From Rivularia sp034931125 (GTDB lineage: Bacteria; Cyanobacteriota; Cyanobacteriia; Cyanobacteriales; Nostocaceae): a stretch of 64,000 nucleotides of DNA. A model generated the notes under the pieces. The model ran no database searches. It worked only from the letters and a program-made list of their open reading frames with translations, and was not told the DNA's origin. Shown here one piece after another: positions 34,607-44,740 of this stretch (positions are counted from its first letter, which is position 1; each line of letters opens with the position of its first letter). Made by a program: the position numbers and the translations under genes. Location of the stretch: positions 62,001 through 126,000 of the forward strand of contig NZ_JAYGHM010000006.1 in assembly GCF_034931125.1 (NCBI RefSeq), given 5' to 3'.

Positions 34607-36010
34607 TTAACCTGTGTTTAAGAGAACATCGCGTAATTGCCTACCAACGGTTTTGGGGGCAAAACAATCTTCGGCGCGACGGCGAGCATTGCGACTCAAT
34701 CGAGTACTTAAAATTTCATCCTCTAACACCCGCCGAAGCCCAGATACCAAGGCGTTACTGTCCCCACGAGGTACAATTATTCCACCATGAGTCTCACCAC
34801 CTTCAAAGATATCGGGGACACCGGGAGCATCAGCAGCTACCACGGGTAAACCGCAAGACATAGCTTCAATCGGTGCAAGCGGAAAACCTTCTAATCGGGA
34901 GGGGAAAGCGTAAACATCCGCTGCTGAAAGATAACATTGCAGCACAGTGCGATCGCTAACAAATTCGTTTCGCCACATCACCCCGCGCAGTTTCATGTTT
35001 ACAATGCATTGCTGAAGTCGATTTGCTTCAGAACCAGTTCCTACTATAAGTAGCTGTAAATCTTTGTCTGGACACTCATCACACAATTGTTGCCAAGCAT
35101 CTAATAAAACATCAAGCCCTTTGCGCTCTATTTCAATTCTTCCATGCCAAGCTACTACTTTCGCATCATCAGGAATTCCTAAAGTAGCTCTTGCTTGCTG
35201 GCGTTCTATTGCCTGCCATGTGGTAATCTCTAATGGATTGAATATGCGAGCTACTTTATCAGAAGTTATGTTGTAATTATTACGAACGCGCTCAATCTCA
35301 CTTTGCGTAGCAATAATTAAACCCTTACAAGTATTAATAGAAAGTTGTCGTACAGGTGCTTCTAAAATACTTTGAGTTTTATTACCTCCCTGAAAAGTTG
35401 CAAAAACTGGTATATTTATTAACTTTCCTAAAAGTACGCAACTATCAAAACGAGCGTACTCATATTCTTGGCATAAAATGGCTTGACAGTTTTCGCGTTT
35501 TAGTTCCCGCGCTAGCAAACCTAAAGGTGTACATAAATAAGTTCCGAAACTTTTAGCTAAATCCTTTAATGGTGTAAAGAATGAACGATGAATACTGCTG
35601 TTATCCTCTATGTCTTTAAAAGATTGATTTTCTTTTGCACCATACATATTAAGCGATTTGCGTCGCAAAGCCCGATAAGCATGATACATCCGAGAAGGAG
35701 GCAGTACGCACATCTGGGTGCCAGTTGGTTGATGAATAAAACGAGTTGGTTTATCAACAGTGGCTGAAATGCAAAATAGTATTGTTCTGACACCAACCTG
35801 TTTAAGAGCATTGATGTATCCAAAAATCCAACTACCAATAAAATCTTGACAATAATCTTCAAAGGAAATATTGATACTGTCTAAGAAATCATCAATCAAA
35901 TCGTAACAGTGCAGTAAAGCAATAGTTGGTTGTGATTTATTAATTGAGTAATAAGATTGATGCTGCTCATCTAGTTGCTCAATTAGCTCTACATTTGAAG
36001 ACTTAATCAT
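34607..36010 (-). CDS. Glycosyltransferase family 4
   Basis: 467 residues, long for the family. The GT-B fold has a donor domain with VVAWHGRIEIERKGLDVLLDAW near residue 285 and EGFPLAPIEAMSCGLPVVAADAPGVPD near 385, the EX7E retaining motif. The N-terminal 170 residues are less typical. It starts within the stop of the upstream GT2 (ATGA overlap), so the pair is translationally coupled. It adds a sugar to the lipid-linked intermediate. Confidence 0.87.
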   Translation of the reverse strand: MIKSSNVELIEQLDEQHQSYYSINKSQPTIALLHCYDLIDDFLDSINISFEDYCQDFIGSWIFGYINALKQVGVRTILFCISATVDKPTRFIHQPTGTQMCVLPPSRMYHAYRALRRKSLNMYGAKENQSFKDIEDNSSIHRSFFTPLKDLAKSFGTYLCTPLGLLARELKRENCQAILCQEYEYARFDSCVLLGKLINIPVFATFQGGNKTQSILEAPVRQLSINTCKGLIIATQSEIERVRNNYNITSDKVARIFNPLEITTWQAIERQQARATLGIPDDAKVVAWHGRIEIERKGLDVLLDAWQQLCDECPDKDLQLLIVGTGSEANRLQQCIVNMKLRGVMWRNEFVSDRTVLQCYLSAADVYAFPSRLEGFPLAPIEAMSCGLPVVAADAPGVPDIFEGGETHGGIIVPRGDSNALVSGLRRVLEDEILSTRLSRNARRRAEDCFAPKTVGRQLRDVLLNTG

Positions 36011-36990
36011 GCTTGCAACCTTGGGTCTTTTATGGTAATAGATTTTTTCGTTAACTGAATCAAATAACTAGATATTTTTTGCGAAAATATTTGTTTGAAT
36101 AACAACTTAATTAATAATTTTTGAGTCAAGCTATCTAAAAGAGTTTTCGGTTGTAAACCAATAGCGGATAACAAATGTTGTCGAGCTTCAGCTATTCCAA
36201 GATTATCATTGCGATGTTGTAAATAGAGACTAGCGCAATATCTATGAAAGTTAGTCAAAGTATATTTTTTTAGATATTGCAGTTGTTTAGGAGCAGCATT
36301 ATAAGCTTTTTCAATCGCAATTAAAGATGCTTCTTTCATTACCTCAACTTTGGATGACATTGCTCCAGGAGTTCGACGATATAAAATCTGATATTTAGGA
36401 ACTACGACAAAATTAAAGCGTGCTGCTATTCTTAACCAATAGTCCCAATCCTCACAGGATTTAAGAGTCGGTTCAAATTCTCCTACGACTTGAATCGCTT
36501 GGGAACGAATTAAAGTATTGGAACCACTGTGAATAAAATCACCTATTAGCAACTGCTGATAAACATCACCCGTAAAAGAATATTGAGGAGACGGAAGGAA
36601 AGATATTGCTTCTCCTCGTTCATCAACATCCATAAAACAAGTCCAACTATATGCAAGTCCTGCTTCGGGACTCTGTTTTAAAGCATTTAGCTGCATTTCC
36701 AATTTGTTTTTTGTCCATAAGTCATCAGCATCGAGAAATGCAATAAATTCCCCAGTAGAATGAGAAATACCCCGATTACGCGCTGTTGGAAGTCCGCGAT
36801 TTTGAGAAGAAAAAATATTTATCCGTTCATCTTTAATACTTTCAACTATTTCTACTGTTTTATCTTTTGAACCGTCGTTAATAACAATAATTTCAAAGTC
36901 TTGAAATGTCTGTTCAAGAACAGATTCTATAGTTTTTATAATCGTTCTTTCAGCGTTATAAGCTGGAATCACAATAGAAATTTCCGGCAT
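36007..36990 (-). CDS. Glycosyltransferase family 2
   Basis: 327 residues from MPEISIVIPAYNA (ATG 36990). A longer frame to 37053 would overlap the upstream gene and lacks family sequence. GT-A features: VINDGSKDKT, AFLDADDLWTKNKLE and NTLIRSQAIQVVGEFEP. The C-terminal portion (YRRTPGAMSSKVEVMKEASLI) matches the GT2 at 32325. It is coupled to the downstream GT4 through an ATGA overlap. Confidence 0.86.
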   Translation of the reverse strand: MPEISIVIPAYNAERTIIKTIESVLEQTFQDFEIIVINDGSKDKTVEIVESIKDERINIFSSQNRGLPTARNRGISHSTGEFIAFLDADDLWTKNKLEMQLNALKQSPEAGLAYSWTCFMDVDERGEAISFLPSPQYSFTGDVYQQLLIGDFIHSGSNTLIRSQAIQVVGEFEPTLKSCEDWDYWLRIAARFNFVVVPKYQILYRRTPGAMSSKVEVMKEASLIAIEKAYNAAPKQLQYLKKYTLTNFHRYCASLYLQHRNDNLGIAEARQHLLSAIGLQPKTLLDSLTQKLLIKLLFKQIFSQKISSYLIQLTKKSITIKDPRLQA

Positions 36991-37042
36991 TATTTGACCT
37001 ATCAAACCTATTAAAGTTATAAATTTTATAATCAATGAAATA

Positions 37043-38008
37043 TTATCCACCAATTGCTGCTGTATATCGCCGTAGCAGATGAAGTAACTTCACAAATTTT
37101 TGATAACCTTCAGTTCCAAACCACCGCTGGATCTCAATAGCTAAACTCAGTCTGATAAATTCTTTAGAGAAACATATGCGAGGGTAATATTTTATCGCTA
37201 AATTACGAAAATGAATTGCTATTTTATAGTCTCGATTGCAACTTTGCAAAGGCTTCCAAGCTATACAAAAATAAGCAGCGGCATAGGATTTATTCTTCAA
37301 GCGTTCTAATGTTTTTGGAGCAGAAAAGAAAGCTTTTTCAATTACTAAATTGTAACTTTTTTCCATTCCTTGCCAATTTTTAGAGCCGCTATTCGAGTGT
37401 TGTCGATAATAAACTAAAACTTCCTTTACTACTTTAAAAGGAAAGCGAGCAGCAATACGTAACCACATATCCCAATCTTCAACACACGAGCCTAAATTCG
37501 GATCGAATATACCTACATCATCAAAAGAACTGCGACGAACCATTGCTACACTACCGCATTCAACAAGATTACATTCGGTAAGTTTTTCCCAAACATTACC
37601 TTCAAATTGATGCTTTAAAATTCTACCTGTAGATTTACCTGTTTCATTAATATATTCGACCCAGGTATATACTAATCCAACTTCTGGATTTTCCTCTAAA
37701 ACACATAGTTGCTTTTCTAACTTTGTCGGCTCCCACAGATCGTCAGCATCAAGAAATGCTAAATATTCTCCTTTAGCATTAAAGATACCTGTATTTCTTG
37801 CTTCTGCCAACCCTTTATTCTCTTGAGAAATCAGATGAATGCGCCGATCTTGGAGTTGAGAAAACCACTGTTCAATTCTATCTGAACTACCATCATTGAC
37901 AATAATTACTTCAAAGTCATCATATGTCTGTCTCAGCAGATTATCTAGAGTTTCTGGAAGATAGTTCATTGCATTATAAGCGGGAATTACAACAGATATT
38001 TTCGGCAT
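37043..38008 (-). CDS. Glycosyltransferase family 2
   Basis: 321 residues: MPKISVVIPAYNAMNYLPET, VIVNDGSSD, EYLAFLDADDLWEPTKLE with the metal-binding DADD, and AMVRRSSFDDVGIFDP. This is the intact relative of the deletion pseudogene at 30386-30873 and one of three similar GT2s in the locus. It is 47 bases of CTCCTAA repeats downstream of the polymerase gene. Confidence 0.87.
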   Translation of the reverse strand: MPKISVVIPAYNAMNYLPETLDNLLRQTYDDFEVIIVNDGSSDRIEQWFSQLQDRRIHLISQENKGLAEARNTGIFNAKGEYLAFLDADDLWEPTKLEKQLCVLEENPEVGLVYTWVEYINETGKSTGRILKHQFEGNVWEKLTECNLVECGSVAMVRRSSFDDVGIFDPNLGSCVEDWDMWLRIAARFPFKVVKEVLVYYRQHSNSGSKNWQGMEKSYNLVIEKAFFSAPKTLERLKNKSYAAAYFCIAWKPLQSCNRDYKIAIHFRNLAIKYYPRICFSKEFIRLSLAIEIQRWFGTEGYQKFVKLLHLLRRYTAAIGG

Positions 38009-38055
38009 TTTATTATCACCTTTATTTTTTACTTATTACTCCTAACTCCTAACTC

Positions 38056-39459
38056 CTAACTCCTAACTCCTAACTCTTTCCCCCCCTCCTCTTCCCATCC
38101 AACAATTGCGAATAATAGCCACCAGTAAAAAAAGAAAGTTGTATGATTCCAAACGTTATCCGTAGCCATTCCTATAAGTATTGCCGCGAAAATAGCTATC
38201 ATTGTTACGCAAATGCTTCGACGCGGACTTCCTAATGGTGAATTTCGTAAATATTTCGCTAGATAAACTATTTGCATTCCTAAAAATACAATAAAGCTTA
38301 TTAATCCGATAATTCCAGTTTCTGCGAGATATCGAAGATAATCGTTATGAGCATAATTTTGAAAATAAGTTATATATTTACTGGTACCCAACCCATATCC
38401 TAAAAGCGGCGATTGTTTCCAAGCATCTATTAAAAAACTCCATTGAGCGATTCGCCAATTTGCGCTGTTTCCATCTCCAAATGATAATAATATTGTTCGC
38501 GATATATCTAAGTCTTGATTAAAAACTGGTGTTTCTAAAACTCCGGCTAATTTTTCACTCCCAAATTCCGTACTCGCGAATAAGTAAAATATGATTGTGA
38601 TAAATAAAATTGCCCCAATTAACCTTAATAAATTCAATTTAGGTGTAATCAAGACAATTACAAAAACTGACATCATAATTAAACTGGTAAGGGATTTTGT
38701 CATTACCATAAAAAATGCCAAATTCCCTAATAATGTCAACCAAAACCAACGGTTTTTTTGAATATGACTTAATTTCCACAAAGTTAAGCCAATAAATAAA
38801 AATAAAAAAGTTCCGAATGTGCTTGGATGTCCCAAAGTTGAACTAAAACAGTTTGGACAATATGTCGTAGCAGGAAAACTAAAATTTATAGCAAGCTGCA
38901 AAAATCCTACTATTAACGGTATCAACAGACTAAAAAATAAGACTGGTATAATTTTTTGCAGATGAATTTTTCCCTTTAGCTGCATCACCAGCAGATATGT
39001 CATCAACCAAGAAAATATCCGCGTCCACTCTCTAATCCCATCTCCTAAATATGTTTTTCCTAATAATCCCCAACCGACTATTGGTAAAACTATCCATATT
39101 CCTAAAAATGCTACCCATCCTGCAAAAATCCAGAAAAATTTATCTGTATGAACCTTTTTTCCGATTAGTATTTGAACTATTACATAAAGTATTGTTAGTG
39201 CATCCAAACCAATAGCAAAAGCCGCAGGTATTTGCTGTGCGGAAAAAGGGTCTAAGGAACTACGCAATACTAATAAAGTTAATACAGCTTGTTCAAATCG
39301 AGCGAAAAAGAATACGAGTACTGCTACTACACCCAAAAGCAAACCTACTACTACAGGTATCGCACCAGCCCCAAATCCAACAGCTACTCCAATTGCCATT
39401 CCTGCCAATCCTACCAAGAATGCCCCATAAGAAGAACTGTTGAATTTATTCGTTAACAT
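38056..39459 (-). CDS. O-antigen ligase/polymerase family protein (Wzy/WaaL-like)
   Basis: 467 residues with about eleven membrane segments. The Wzy_C region shows SPLLGYGLGTSKYITYFQN followed by AHNDYLRYLAETGIIGL near residue 350, the diagnostic large-loop motif. It either polymerises repeat units or ligates them to an acceptor. Its ATG overlaps the stop of the Wzc-like gene (TAATG). The last residues ELGVRS and the stop codon are encoded by GAGTTAGGAGTTAG heptamer repeats. Confidence 0.82.
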   Translation of the reverse strand: MLTNKFNSSSYGAFLVGLAGMAIGVAVGFGAGAIPVVVGLLLGVVAVLVFFFARFEQAVLTLLVLRSSLDPFSAQQIPAAFAIGLDALTILYVIVQILIGKKVHTDKFFWIFAGWVAFLGIWIVLPIVGWGLLGKTYLGDGIREWTRIFSWLMTYLLVMQLKGKIHLQKIIPVLFFSLLIPLIVGFLQLAINFSFPATTYCPNCFSSTLGHPSTFGTFLFLFIGLTLWKLSHIQKNRWFWLTLLGNLAFFMVMTKSLTSLIMMSVFVIVLITPKLNLLRLIGAILFITIIFYLFASTEFGSEKLAGVLETPVFNQDLDISRTILLSFGDGNSANWRIAQWSFLIDAWKQSPLLGYGLGTSKYITYFQNYAHNDYLRYLAETGIIGLISFIVFLGMQIVYLAKYLRNSPLGSPRRSICVTMIAIFAAILIGMATDNVWNHTTFFFYWWLLFAIVGWEEEGGKELGVRS

Positions 39460-41609
39460 TATCTTCTTCTCCCTGGAGTCAAATATCTTGTCGGTTGATA
39501 ACTTTTGACGGGATAGTGATAATATTTCTCTGTCAAATTGGACATTCCATTAACTACTACTCCCAAAATTGATATTTGATTGCTAGTCAATTCTGATACT
39601 GCTCGTTGCAGCATTTGTTTATTGGTAAAGCTGGGGCGTGTTACCAAAACTACTCCATCACTCTGCTTGCTCAAAGTAGAAGCATCCGCGCAAGCACTGA
39701 TAGGAGGCGTATCTATAATAACTAGATCGTACTCCTTCGCGGCTGACTCCAGAATCGATTTCATTGCTCTAGACTCTAACAACTGCGAAGGTCGTCCGTG
39801 CAGTTCTCCGCAAGTCAAAATATCTAAATTCTCTACGTCAGTCTTTTGTATCGCTTCAGCAAAACTTCTCTTGCCCTCAATTATCTCAGTAATTCCTGGC
39901 TTTGGTAGTAAATTAAACAGGGTATGCTGGGTCGGTCTGCGTAAATCTGCGTCAATTATCAGGGTTTTTCGAGACAGCATTGCCGAAACTGCGGCTAGGT
40001 GAGAAACTACCACCGATTTACCTTCACCGGAAATGGTGCTGCTAACCACGATTAGATGTAATTCATCATCATTGCGGAACTCCAGAGTTTTGAACAGCAT
40101 TCGGTAAGGTTCCACCAAAGCAACTTGGTCTAAAAATCTGTCAGAGGGTTCTAATACCAAAGTTTTCGCAGGTAAACGGGGTAATACTCCCAGTAATGGT
40201 AAATTAAGTAATTCTTCAGCTTCCCTCGCATCTTTTAAGGTGTTATCCATCAATTCCAGCAGTAAAATGACCCCTGTAGCTAAAATAGCTCCAAAAATCG
40301 TCGCTAGAGCCAAAACTACAGGCTTTTTCGGCGATGCTGATGATTCTGGAACTGTAGCCGATTCTATAATTCGGACATTACTCACCTTTTGTGCTTGAGC
40401 AATTCTTGCTTCTTCTAACTTACTTTGTAAAAATTTTAAACTTGAAGCAGCTTCTTCTCGTTCCCGGACAAGTTTTGTTAAAGGCTGTTGTTTAATTGGT
40501 AATTGAGCCAAACGAGTTTCCAAATCGGACACTTGAGTCTGTACGATTGCTAATTTCTTTTCGATCGCTAAACGTTCGACTTCGTTGGTAATTAATTTAG
40601 CAGTTAATTCTTGGGAAAGTTGATCGGAAGCTATATTTTTAGCAGGAACAGCTTGATTTGTGGATGATACTTTAGCTAATTCAGAAAGGTACATTTGACG
40701 GAAAGCGTCCCGTTTTTCCGTTAACTGCATGACTTGGGGATGGTTTGGGGTAAACCGCAAACGCGCTTCTACAAGCTGACGTTCCAACTCAGCTAAACTA
40801 GCCCGCATTTTAACTAGTTCTTCATCTGCACCGCTGCGAACCGCAGAATAAGCACTACTCAGACTACCAGCATCCGTAATTTGTCGTAAAGAAGCTGCTT
40901 GCGATCGCGATTCTTGGAGTAAAGCGCTCAAAGTCCGTTCTTGTTCTTCGAGAGATGCTAAATTCTCCACCAAAGCTTTAGTTTGTTCGTCAAAGGCAAC
41001 AATACCGCTAGCTTGTCTGTACTGATTTTCCGCAACTTCAGCCTGTTGTAATTTCTTTGTCGCGATTGGTAGTTGTCTATTCTCTAAAAATTCCTTAACT
41101 TTAGTCGCTTCCGAACTAATGGTTTTAATATCGTAATCAACCATTGCCGCAGATACAGCGTTGAGCAATTGAGCCGCTAGAACTGGGTCTTTATTCTCAT
41201 AGCCTAACTGGAGAATATTAGTTGCCGGAACGATTTTTGCGCTCAAGTTTTTACGTAAATATTCCGCAGTCAAACCGTCTTTCCCAAAATCCTGTTTTTG
41301 CCCTTGGAATTGAGAATTAAATATTTCGATTGCCTTCTCCAGAACTCGCTGCGACTTCACCAACTCAGCTTGATCGGCCAAGGGACTCGGACCACCAGGC
41401 ATTTGGCTTCCCATCTGAGTCAAATCTCGACCCAATTCCGAAACACTCACCTGTTTATCATCAAGCATCAACCGCGTAGAAGTTTCATAAACACGCGGAG
41501 TAACGCTCAGGTAAACAACAGCCCCACCGATTGCCGCAATCAAAGTAGCAAGAGCGGGTAAACTTCGCCGCTTTAATACCGTTAGTAAGGATGAAATACC
41601 TTTCTCCAT
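39459..41609 (-). CDS. Exopolysaccharide co-polymerase with tyrosine-kinase domain (Wzc/GumC type)
   Basis: 716 residues from ATG at 41609 with AAGG eight bases upstream. Two membrane segments (about 15-36 and 430-453) flank a periplasmic Wzz domain and coiled coil (170-415). The cytoplasmic BY-kinase domain has Walker A SGEGKS (about 527-532), Walker A' TLIIDADLRRP (about 550) and Walker B LVIIDTPP (about 629). A C-terminal tyrosine cluster, YYHYPVKSYQPTRY, is the expected autophosphorylation site. It sets chain length and export of the polymer. Confidence 0.9.
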   Translation of the reverse strand: MEKGISSLLTVLKRRSLPALATLIAAIGGAVVYLSVTPRVYETSTRLMLDDKQVSVSELGRDLTQMGSQMPGGPSPLADQAELVKSQRVLEKAIEIFNSQFQGQKQDFGKDGLTAEYLRKNLSAKIVPATNILQLGYENKDPVLAAQLLNAVSAAMVDYDIKTISSEATKVKEFLENRQLPIATKKLQQAEVAENQYRQASGIVAFDEQTKALVENLASLEEQERTLSALLQESRSQAASLRQITDAGSLSSAYSAVRSGADEELVKMRASLAELERQLVEARLRFTPNHPQVMQLTEKRDAFRQMYLSELAKVSSTNQAVPAKNIASDQLSQELTAKLITNEVERLAIEKKLAIVQTQVSDLETRLAQLPIKQQPLTKLVREREEAASSLKFLQSKLEEARIAQAQKVSNVRIIESATVPESSASPKKPVVLALATIFGAILATGVILLLELMDNTLKDAREAEELLNLPLLGVLPRLPAKTLVLEPSDRFLDQVALVEPYRMLFKTLEFRNDDELHLIVVSSTISGEGKSVVVSHLAAVSAMLSRKTLIIDADLRRPTQHTLFNLLPKPGITEIIEGKRSFAEAIQKTDVENLDILTCGELHGRPSQLLESRAMKSILESAAKEYDLVIIDTPPISACADASTLSKQSDGVVLVTRPSFTNKQMLQRAVSELTSNQISILGVVVNGMSNLTEKYYHYPVKSYQPTRYLTPGRRR

Positions 41610-41624
41610 TGCGCGTACCTTCAC

Positions 41625-41695
41625 AATTTTGGATTTTGGATTTTGGATTTTGGATTTTGGATTTAAAGAGTTAGGAGTTGGGAATTAAGACATTT
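41625..41695. repeat. ATTTTGG heptamers between GT4 and Wzc gene
   Basis: About seven units of TTTTGGA followed by GAGTTAGGAGTTGGG. They separate genes of one operon and may shape transcript structure. No gene. Confidence 0.8.
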
Positions 41696-41705
41696 GACCT
41701 TTAAC

Positions 41706-42887
41706 CTACTCCCTAACTCCTGCAAGTCCTTTCTCAGGTTTTTTCACATTTACTTCTGGAGGTAAATTCAAAAGTTTTTCGTATAATTTCAAGGTTTCGT
41801 TTGTAATATATTCCCAGCTATAGTTGCCGGTTACGTAATCTTGTGCTTCGTGAGCCATTGTTACCATGTGGGTTGAGTTGTCGGTAGCCCAGGATAGTTC
41901 TTTGATGCAAGATTCTAGAGAACCAGCTTCAAATAATCGACCCCGACCGCTACCAATTAACTGCTGATGGGGTGGTATATTGCTTGCTAATATCGGAATA
42001 CCTTCGCGCATCGCTTCTAACATCGCCATCGGTAATCCTTCCACATCTGAAGGCAAAACAAATAACCCAGCCCCCCGGACAATTTCTGCTAAACGCGCTC
42101 CTTGCAGTTCCCCGGCAAATACAATATTGCGATCGCGAGCAATTTGTTCTAATAATTTGGCGGTGAAATTTTTGGTATTGCTAACACCCCCAGCTAAAAC
42201 CAGCTTCCAGTTTGAAGGTTGTAAATTTCTGAAGGCTTCTACAAGTAAGTCGGGACGTTTTTCCGGTACTAATCTGCCCAAAAATAACATATATCGTCCC
42301 CGCTCCAAACCTAATTTAGACCCGTAAGCAAAATCTGGATCGGAACTTGCATAACTAGCTGGAGCGGTAGGAATGTATACTGCATCCCTACCATAGGTTT
42401 GTAAAAAATAAGTCTTGAGCGCATCAGAAACCGCAATCATTCCATGAGCGCAACGTACTGCCATCTGTTCGCCCATTTGAATTAAACGAGTCGAAAAATT
42501 ACCCCATTTCGCCCGCTGCCAGTCTAATCCATGACAGGTTACAACAATCTTTGAGTTTGTGGTAATCCGCGATAAACCTGTAAATAAAGATGGACCGAGA
42601 GCCTGAAAATGAATAATGTCGTATCTGTTACCAGTGGTGGCTAATGCTCCGAGTGCCGAGGTCACAAAAGCATCTACCCCTCTCATACGTACATCTGGTA
42701 GAGAAATAACCTTAACACCATCAAAATAGTAGTTCTCTAACCAAGAACTATCGGTATAAGAAGAACGAGCAAACAAATCTACACTATGACCTTGAGCTAC
42801 CATCCGGGGATAAACTTCCGCACAATAATGTTCAATTCCACCCTGTCTGGGAGGTAGACCTTTTGCACCAATTACAGCAATTTTCAT
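41706..42887 (-). CDS. Glycosyltransferase family 4
   Basis: 393 residues. The acceptor domain begins MKIAVIGAKGLPPRQGGIEHY, a pattern common in EPS-locus GT4 enzymes. The donor domain shows MLFLGRLVPEKRPDLLVEAF near residue 205 and DVEGLPMAMLEAMREGIPILAS near 285 (EX7E). It is separated from the upstream GT4 by 31 bases, so they are cotranscribed. It adds one sugar in repeat-unit synthesis; which sugar is unknown. Confidence 0.88.
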   Translation of the reverse strand: MKIAVIGAKGLPPRQGGIEHYCAEVYPRMVAQGHSVDLFARSSYTDSSWLENYYFDGVKVISLPDVRMRGVDAFVTSALGALATTGNRYDIIHFQALGPSLFTGLSRITTNSKIVVTCHGLDWQRAKWGNFSTRLIQMGEQMAVRCAHGMIAVSDALKTYFLQTYGRDAVYIPTAPASYASSDPDFAYGSKLGLERGRYMLFLGRLVPEKRPDLLVEAFRNLQPSNWKLVLAGGVSNTKNFTAKLLEQIARDRNIVFAGELQGARLAEIVRGAGLFVLPSDVEGLPMAMLEAMREGIPILASNIPPHQQLIGSGRGRLFEAGSLESCIKELSWATDNSTHMVTMAHEAQDYVTGNYSWEYITNETLKLYEKLLNLPPEVNVKKPEKGLAGVRE

Positions 42888-42918
42888 CTTTCGTTTGCTC
42901 TCAAGATGTTTATAAGCA

Positions 42919-44136
42919 TTAAACGCTAACAGATTGTTTTAAGCGTTGCTCCCAACGTTGCCACATTTGACTGTAAACTTGACTGACTACAGTGCTGGCA
43001 GCATAAGGCTGGGCGCTTTTCACGCAGGATTCAACAGGATAATTTTCGGGATGCATCGCAACTTTACGTAAAGCCGAAGCGATACATTCAGGTGTTCGCT
43101 TAGAACAAACAATACCGCTACCGGGAGATAGCAATCTGGGAGTATCACCGGCTTGGGTTGTAACTATTGGAGTTCCGCAAGCAAGAGCCTCTAAAACTAC
43201 AAACGGCAATCCTTCAAAAGCGCTGGTTAAGACAACAGCATTGCAAGCCCGATGTAAATTGGATAATTCCTGTTGTCGAACTATTCCTAACATAGTGACT
43301 CGCTGCTCTAATCCTAAAGAACTAATTTCATCGCGTACTTGTCTGCTCAATTCACCTTCACCCGCGATTAATAAGTGAATATTTGGCTCGTCTAATGCTT
43401 CGATCGAACGTATTAGTAATAAAGGATCTTTTTGTGGGTGCAGTCTGCCAGCAAACAATACAAAACGGGTATTTTCGCTTTTGTTTAACTTTGCAGCCAA
43501 ATCGCGTCTTTGCCGATCGCGTTCTTCCCCAAAAACGGGATAAAAAACTTCTTCATCGAAAGTATTGTTCAACAAGCTTACCCTGTCGGAGATATCAGGA
43601 TAACGCTGTTCATAAAGTGATTTTGAGTCACTATTGCACGAGTAAATATGATCAAACTGTCCTACTAAAGCACGTTCCAAAGCAAAATAAGCTGTGGGCA
43701 ATCTGCGCCACAAAATAGCGTTCTTATCATCTGCCGATGTCATTTGCTTTTTGATATCGTTCTGGATAAATAGCGTCTTTTCCCCAATCCATTTCAAAGT
43801 GGCGATCGTCGGCTCCAGTCTGTAAAAATGCATAAAATCAGAGGCGTAACAACGCCCCATCATTGCAGCCGTATACTTCACAGTCGTCGGTACAATACCT
43901 CTAATATTATCGTCCTCGACTACAAATAAGGGCAGAAAACTAATTTCTCGACCTGCAAATTCTTTTTTTTGCCATCTACCTAAAGGCTCATTTCTACTCT
44001 GTGCCGTTCCAACAAGTCTGACCTCAAATTTGGAGGGAGCATACTTAATAAAAATGTTAATTAATGTTTGTATTCCTCCAATCGTCGTATTCCAAGGATT
44101 ATATTGGTAAAAAATTGTTAAAACTGGCTTACGCAT
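42919..44136 (-). CDS. Glycosyltransferase family 4
   Basis: 405 residues from MRKPVLTIFYQYNPWN (ATG 44136); a GTG five codons upstream is an alternative. The donor domain has VLFAGRLHPQKDPLLLIRSI near residue 225 and AFEGLPFVVLEALACGTPIVTT near 310, the EX7E motif. It is the first gene of the leftward exopolysaccharide locus, so the locus promoter should lie in 44137-44740. Confidence 0.87.
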   Translation of the reverse strand: MRKPVLTIFYQYNPWNTTIGGIQTLINIFIKYAPSKFEVRLVGTAQSRNEPLGRWQKKEFAGREISFLPLFVVEDDNIRGIVPTTVKYTAAMMGRCYASDFMHFYRLEPTIATLKWIGEKTLFIQNDIKKQMTSADDKNAILWRRLPTAYFALERALVGQFDHIYSCNSDSKSLYEQRYPDISDRVSLLNNTFDEEVFYPVFGEERDRQRRDLAAKLNKSENTRFVLFAGRLHPQKDPLLLIRSIEALDEPNIHLLIAGEGELSRQVRDEISSLGLEQRVTMLGIVRQQELSNLHRACNAVVLTSAFEGLPFVVLEALACGTPIVTTQAGDTPRLLSPGSGIVCSKRTPECIASALRKVAMHPENYPVESCVKSAQPYAASTVVSQVYSQMWQRWEQRLKQSVSV

Positions 44137-44595
44137 TGCTAACCATCCCACACAATATTAAACGCGCAAATTTTTTCGTGATCGCATGACAAACTCTTGA
44201 ACTAAATTTAAGCAATCCTTTACCAACAGCTTATAAATATCAATAACCTTGCAAATGTACGCAAAACAATTTTTATTTGTTTATAAAAATTTATCACGGT
44301 TTTCAAAAGTTTAATATCAATGGGTATCAAAAATCTTCAACTTAGCCGAATCTTTACGAAGATTTTATTTAAGAGGTATAAACTATTTCTTTGAATTATC
44401 GAATACGGATACTGCAAGGTATTTTTGTGTAACTGCAAACAAAAATAATCCGTAAGAAATTACAGGCTTTATCATAACTTAATATAGAGTTCGGTAGAAA
44501 GCCCCATATTAGGCTGTTGACTCTATAAGTAATTAACCTTTATTTTTTTTTGTACATTTTTATACAAATTGATACGGCAGCTAACTAATTCATAG
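44137..44595. other. Probable promoter region of the exopolysaccharide locus
   Basis: About 460 AT-rich bases upstream of the first GT4 with no gene or repeat tract. I can see no specific operator. Its size and position suggest that it controls the whole 12-kb locus. Confidence 0.4.
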
Positions 44596-44731
44596 TCTCC
44601 GACTGGGAACTCCTGTATGTAAGGCTTTGCCTCAAATATATTAAGAGGTAGAGCCTCCAGGCAGCCTTCAGAGGAGTTAATCAAAGGTATCTTTAGAAAA
44701 AAAATCCCAGCCGACCAGCCGGGAACGAGGA
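44596..44731. repeat. Interspersed repeat, copy 2 of the 4861-4955 family
   Basis: AAGGCTTTGCCTC, AAGAGGTAGAGCCTCC and CCCAGCCGACCAGCCGGGAACG echo the motif order of the first copy with changed bases and spacing. It ends just before the aminopeptidase stop codon. Confidence 0.6.
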
Positions 44732-44740
44732 AAGACCTAT

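Noticed and set aside
39580..40002. 140-codon open frame on the plus strand
   Set aside because: Shadow of the Wzc-like kinase domain; the real frame has Walker motifs.
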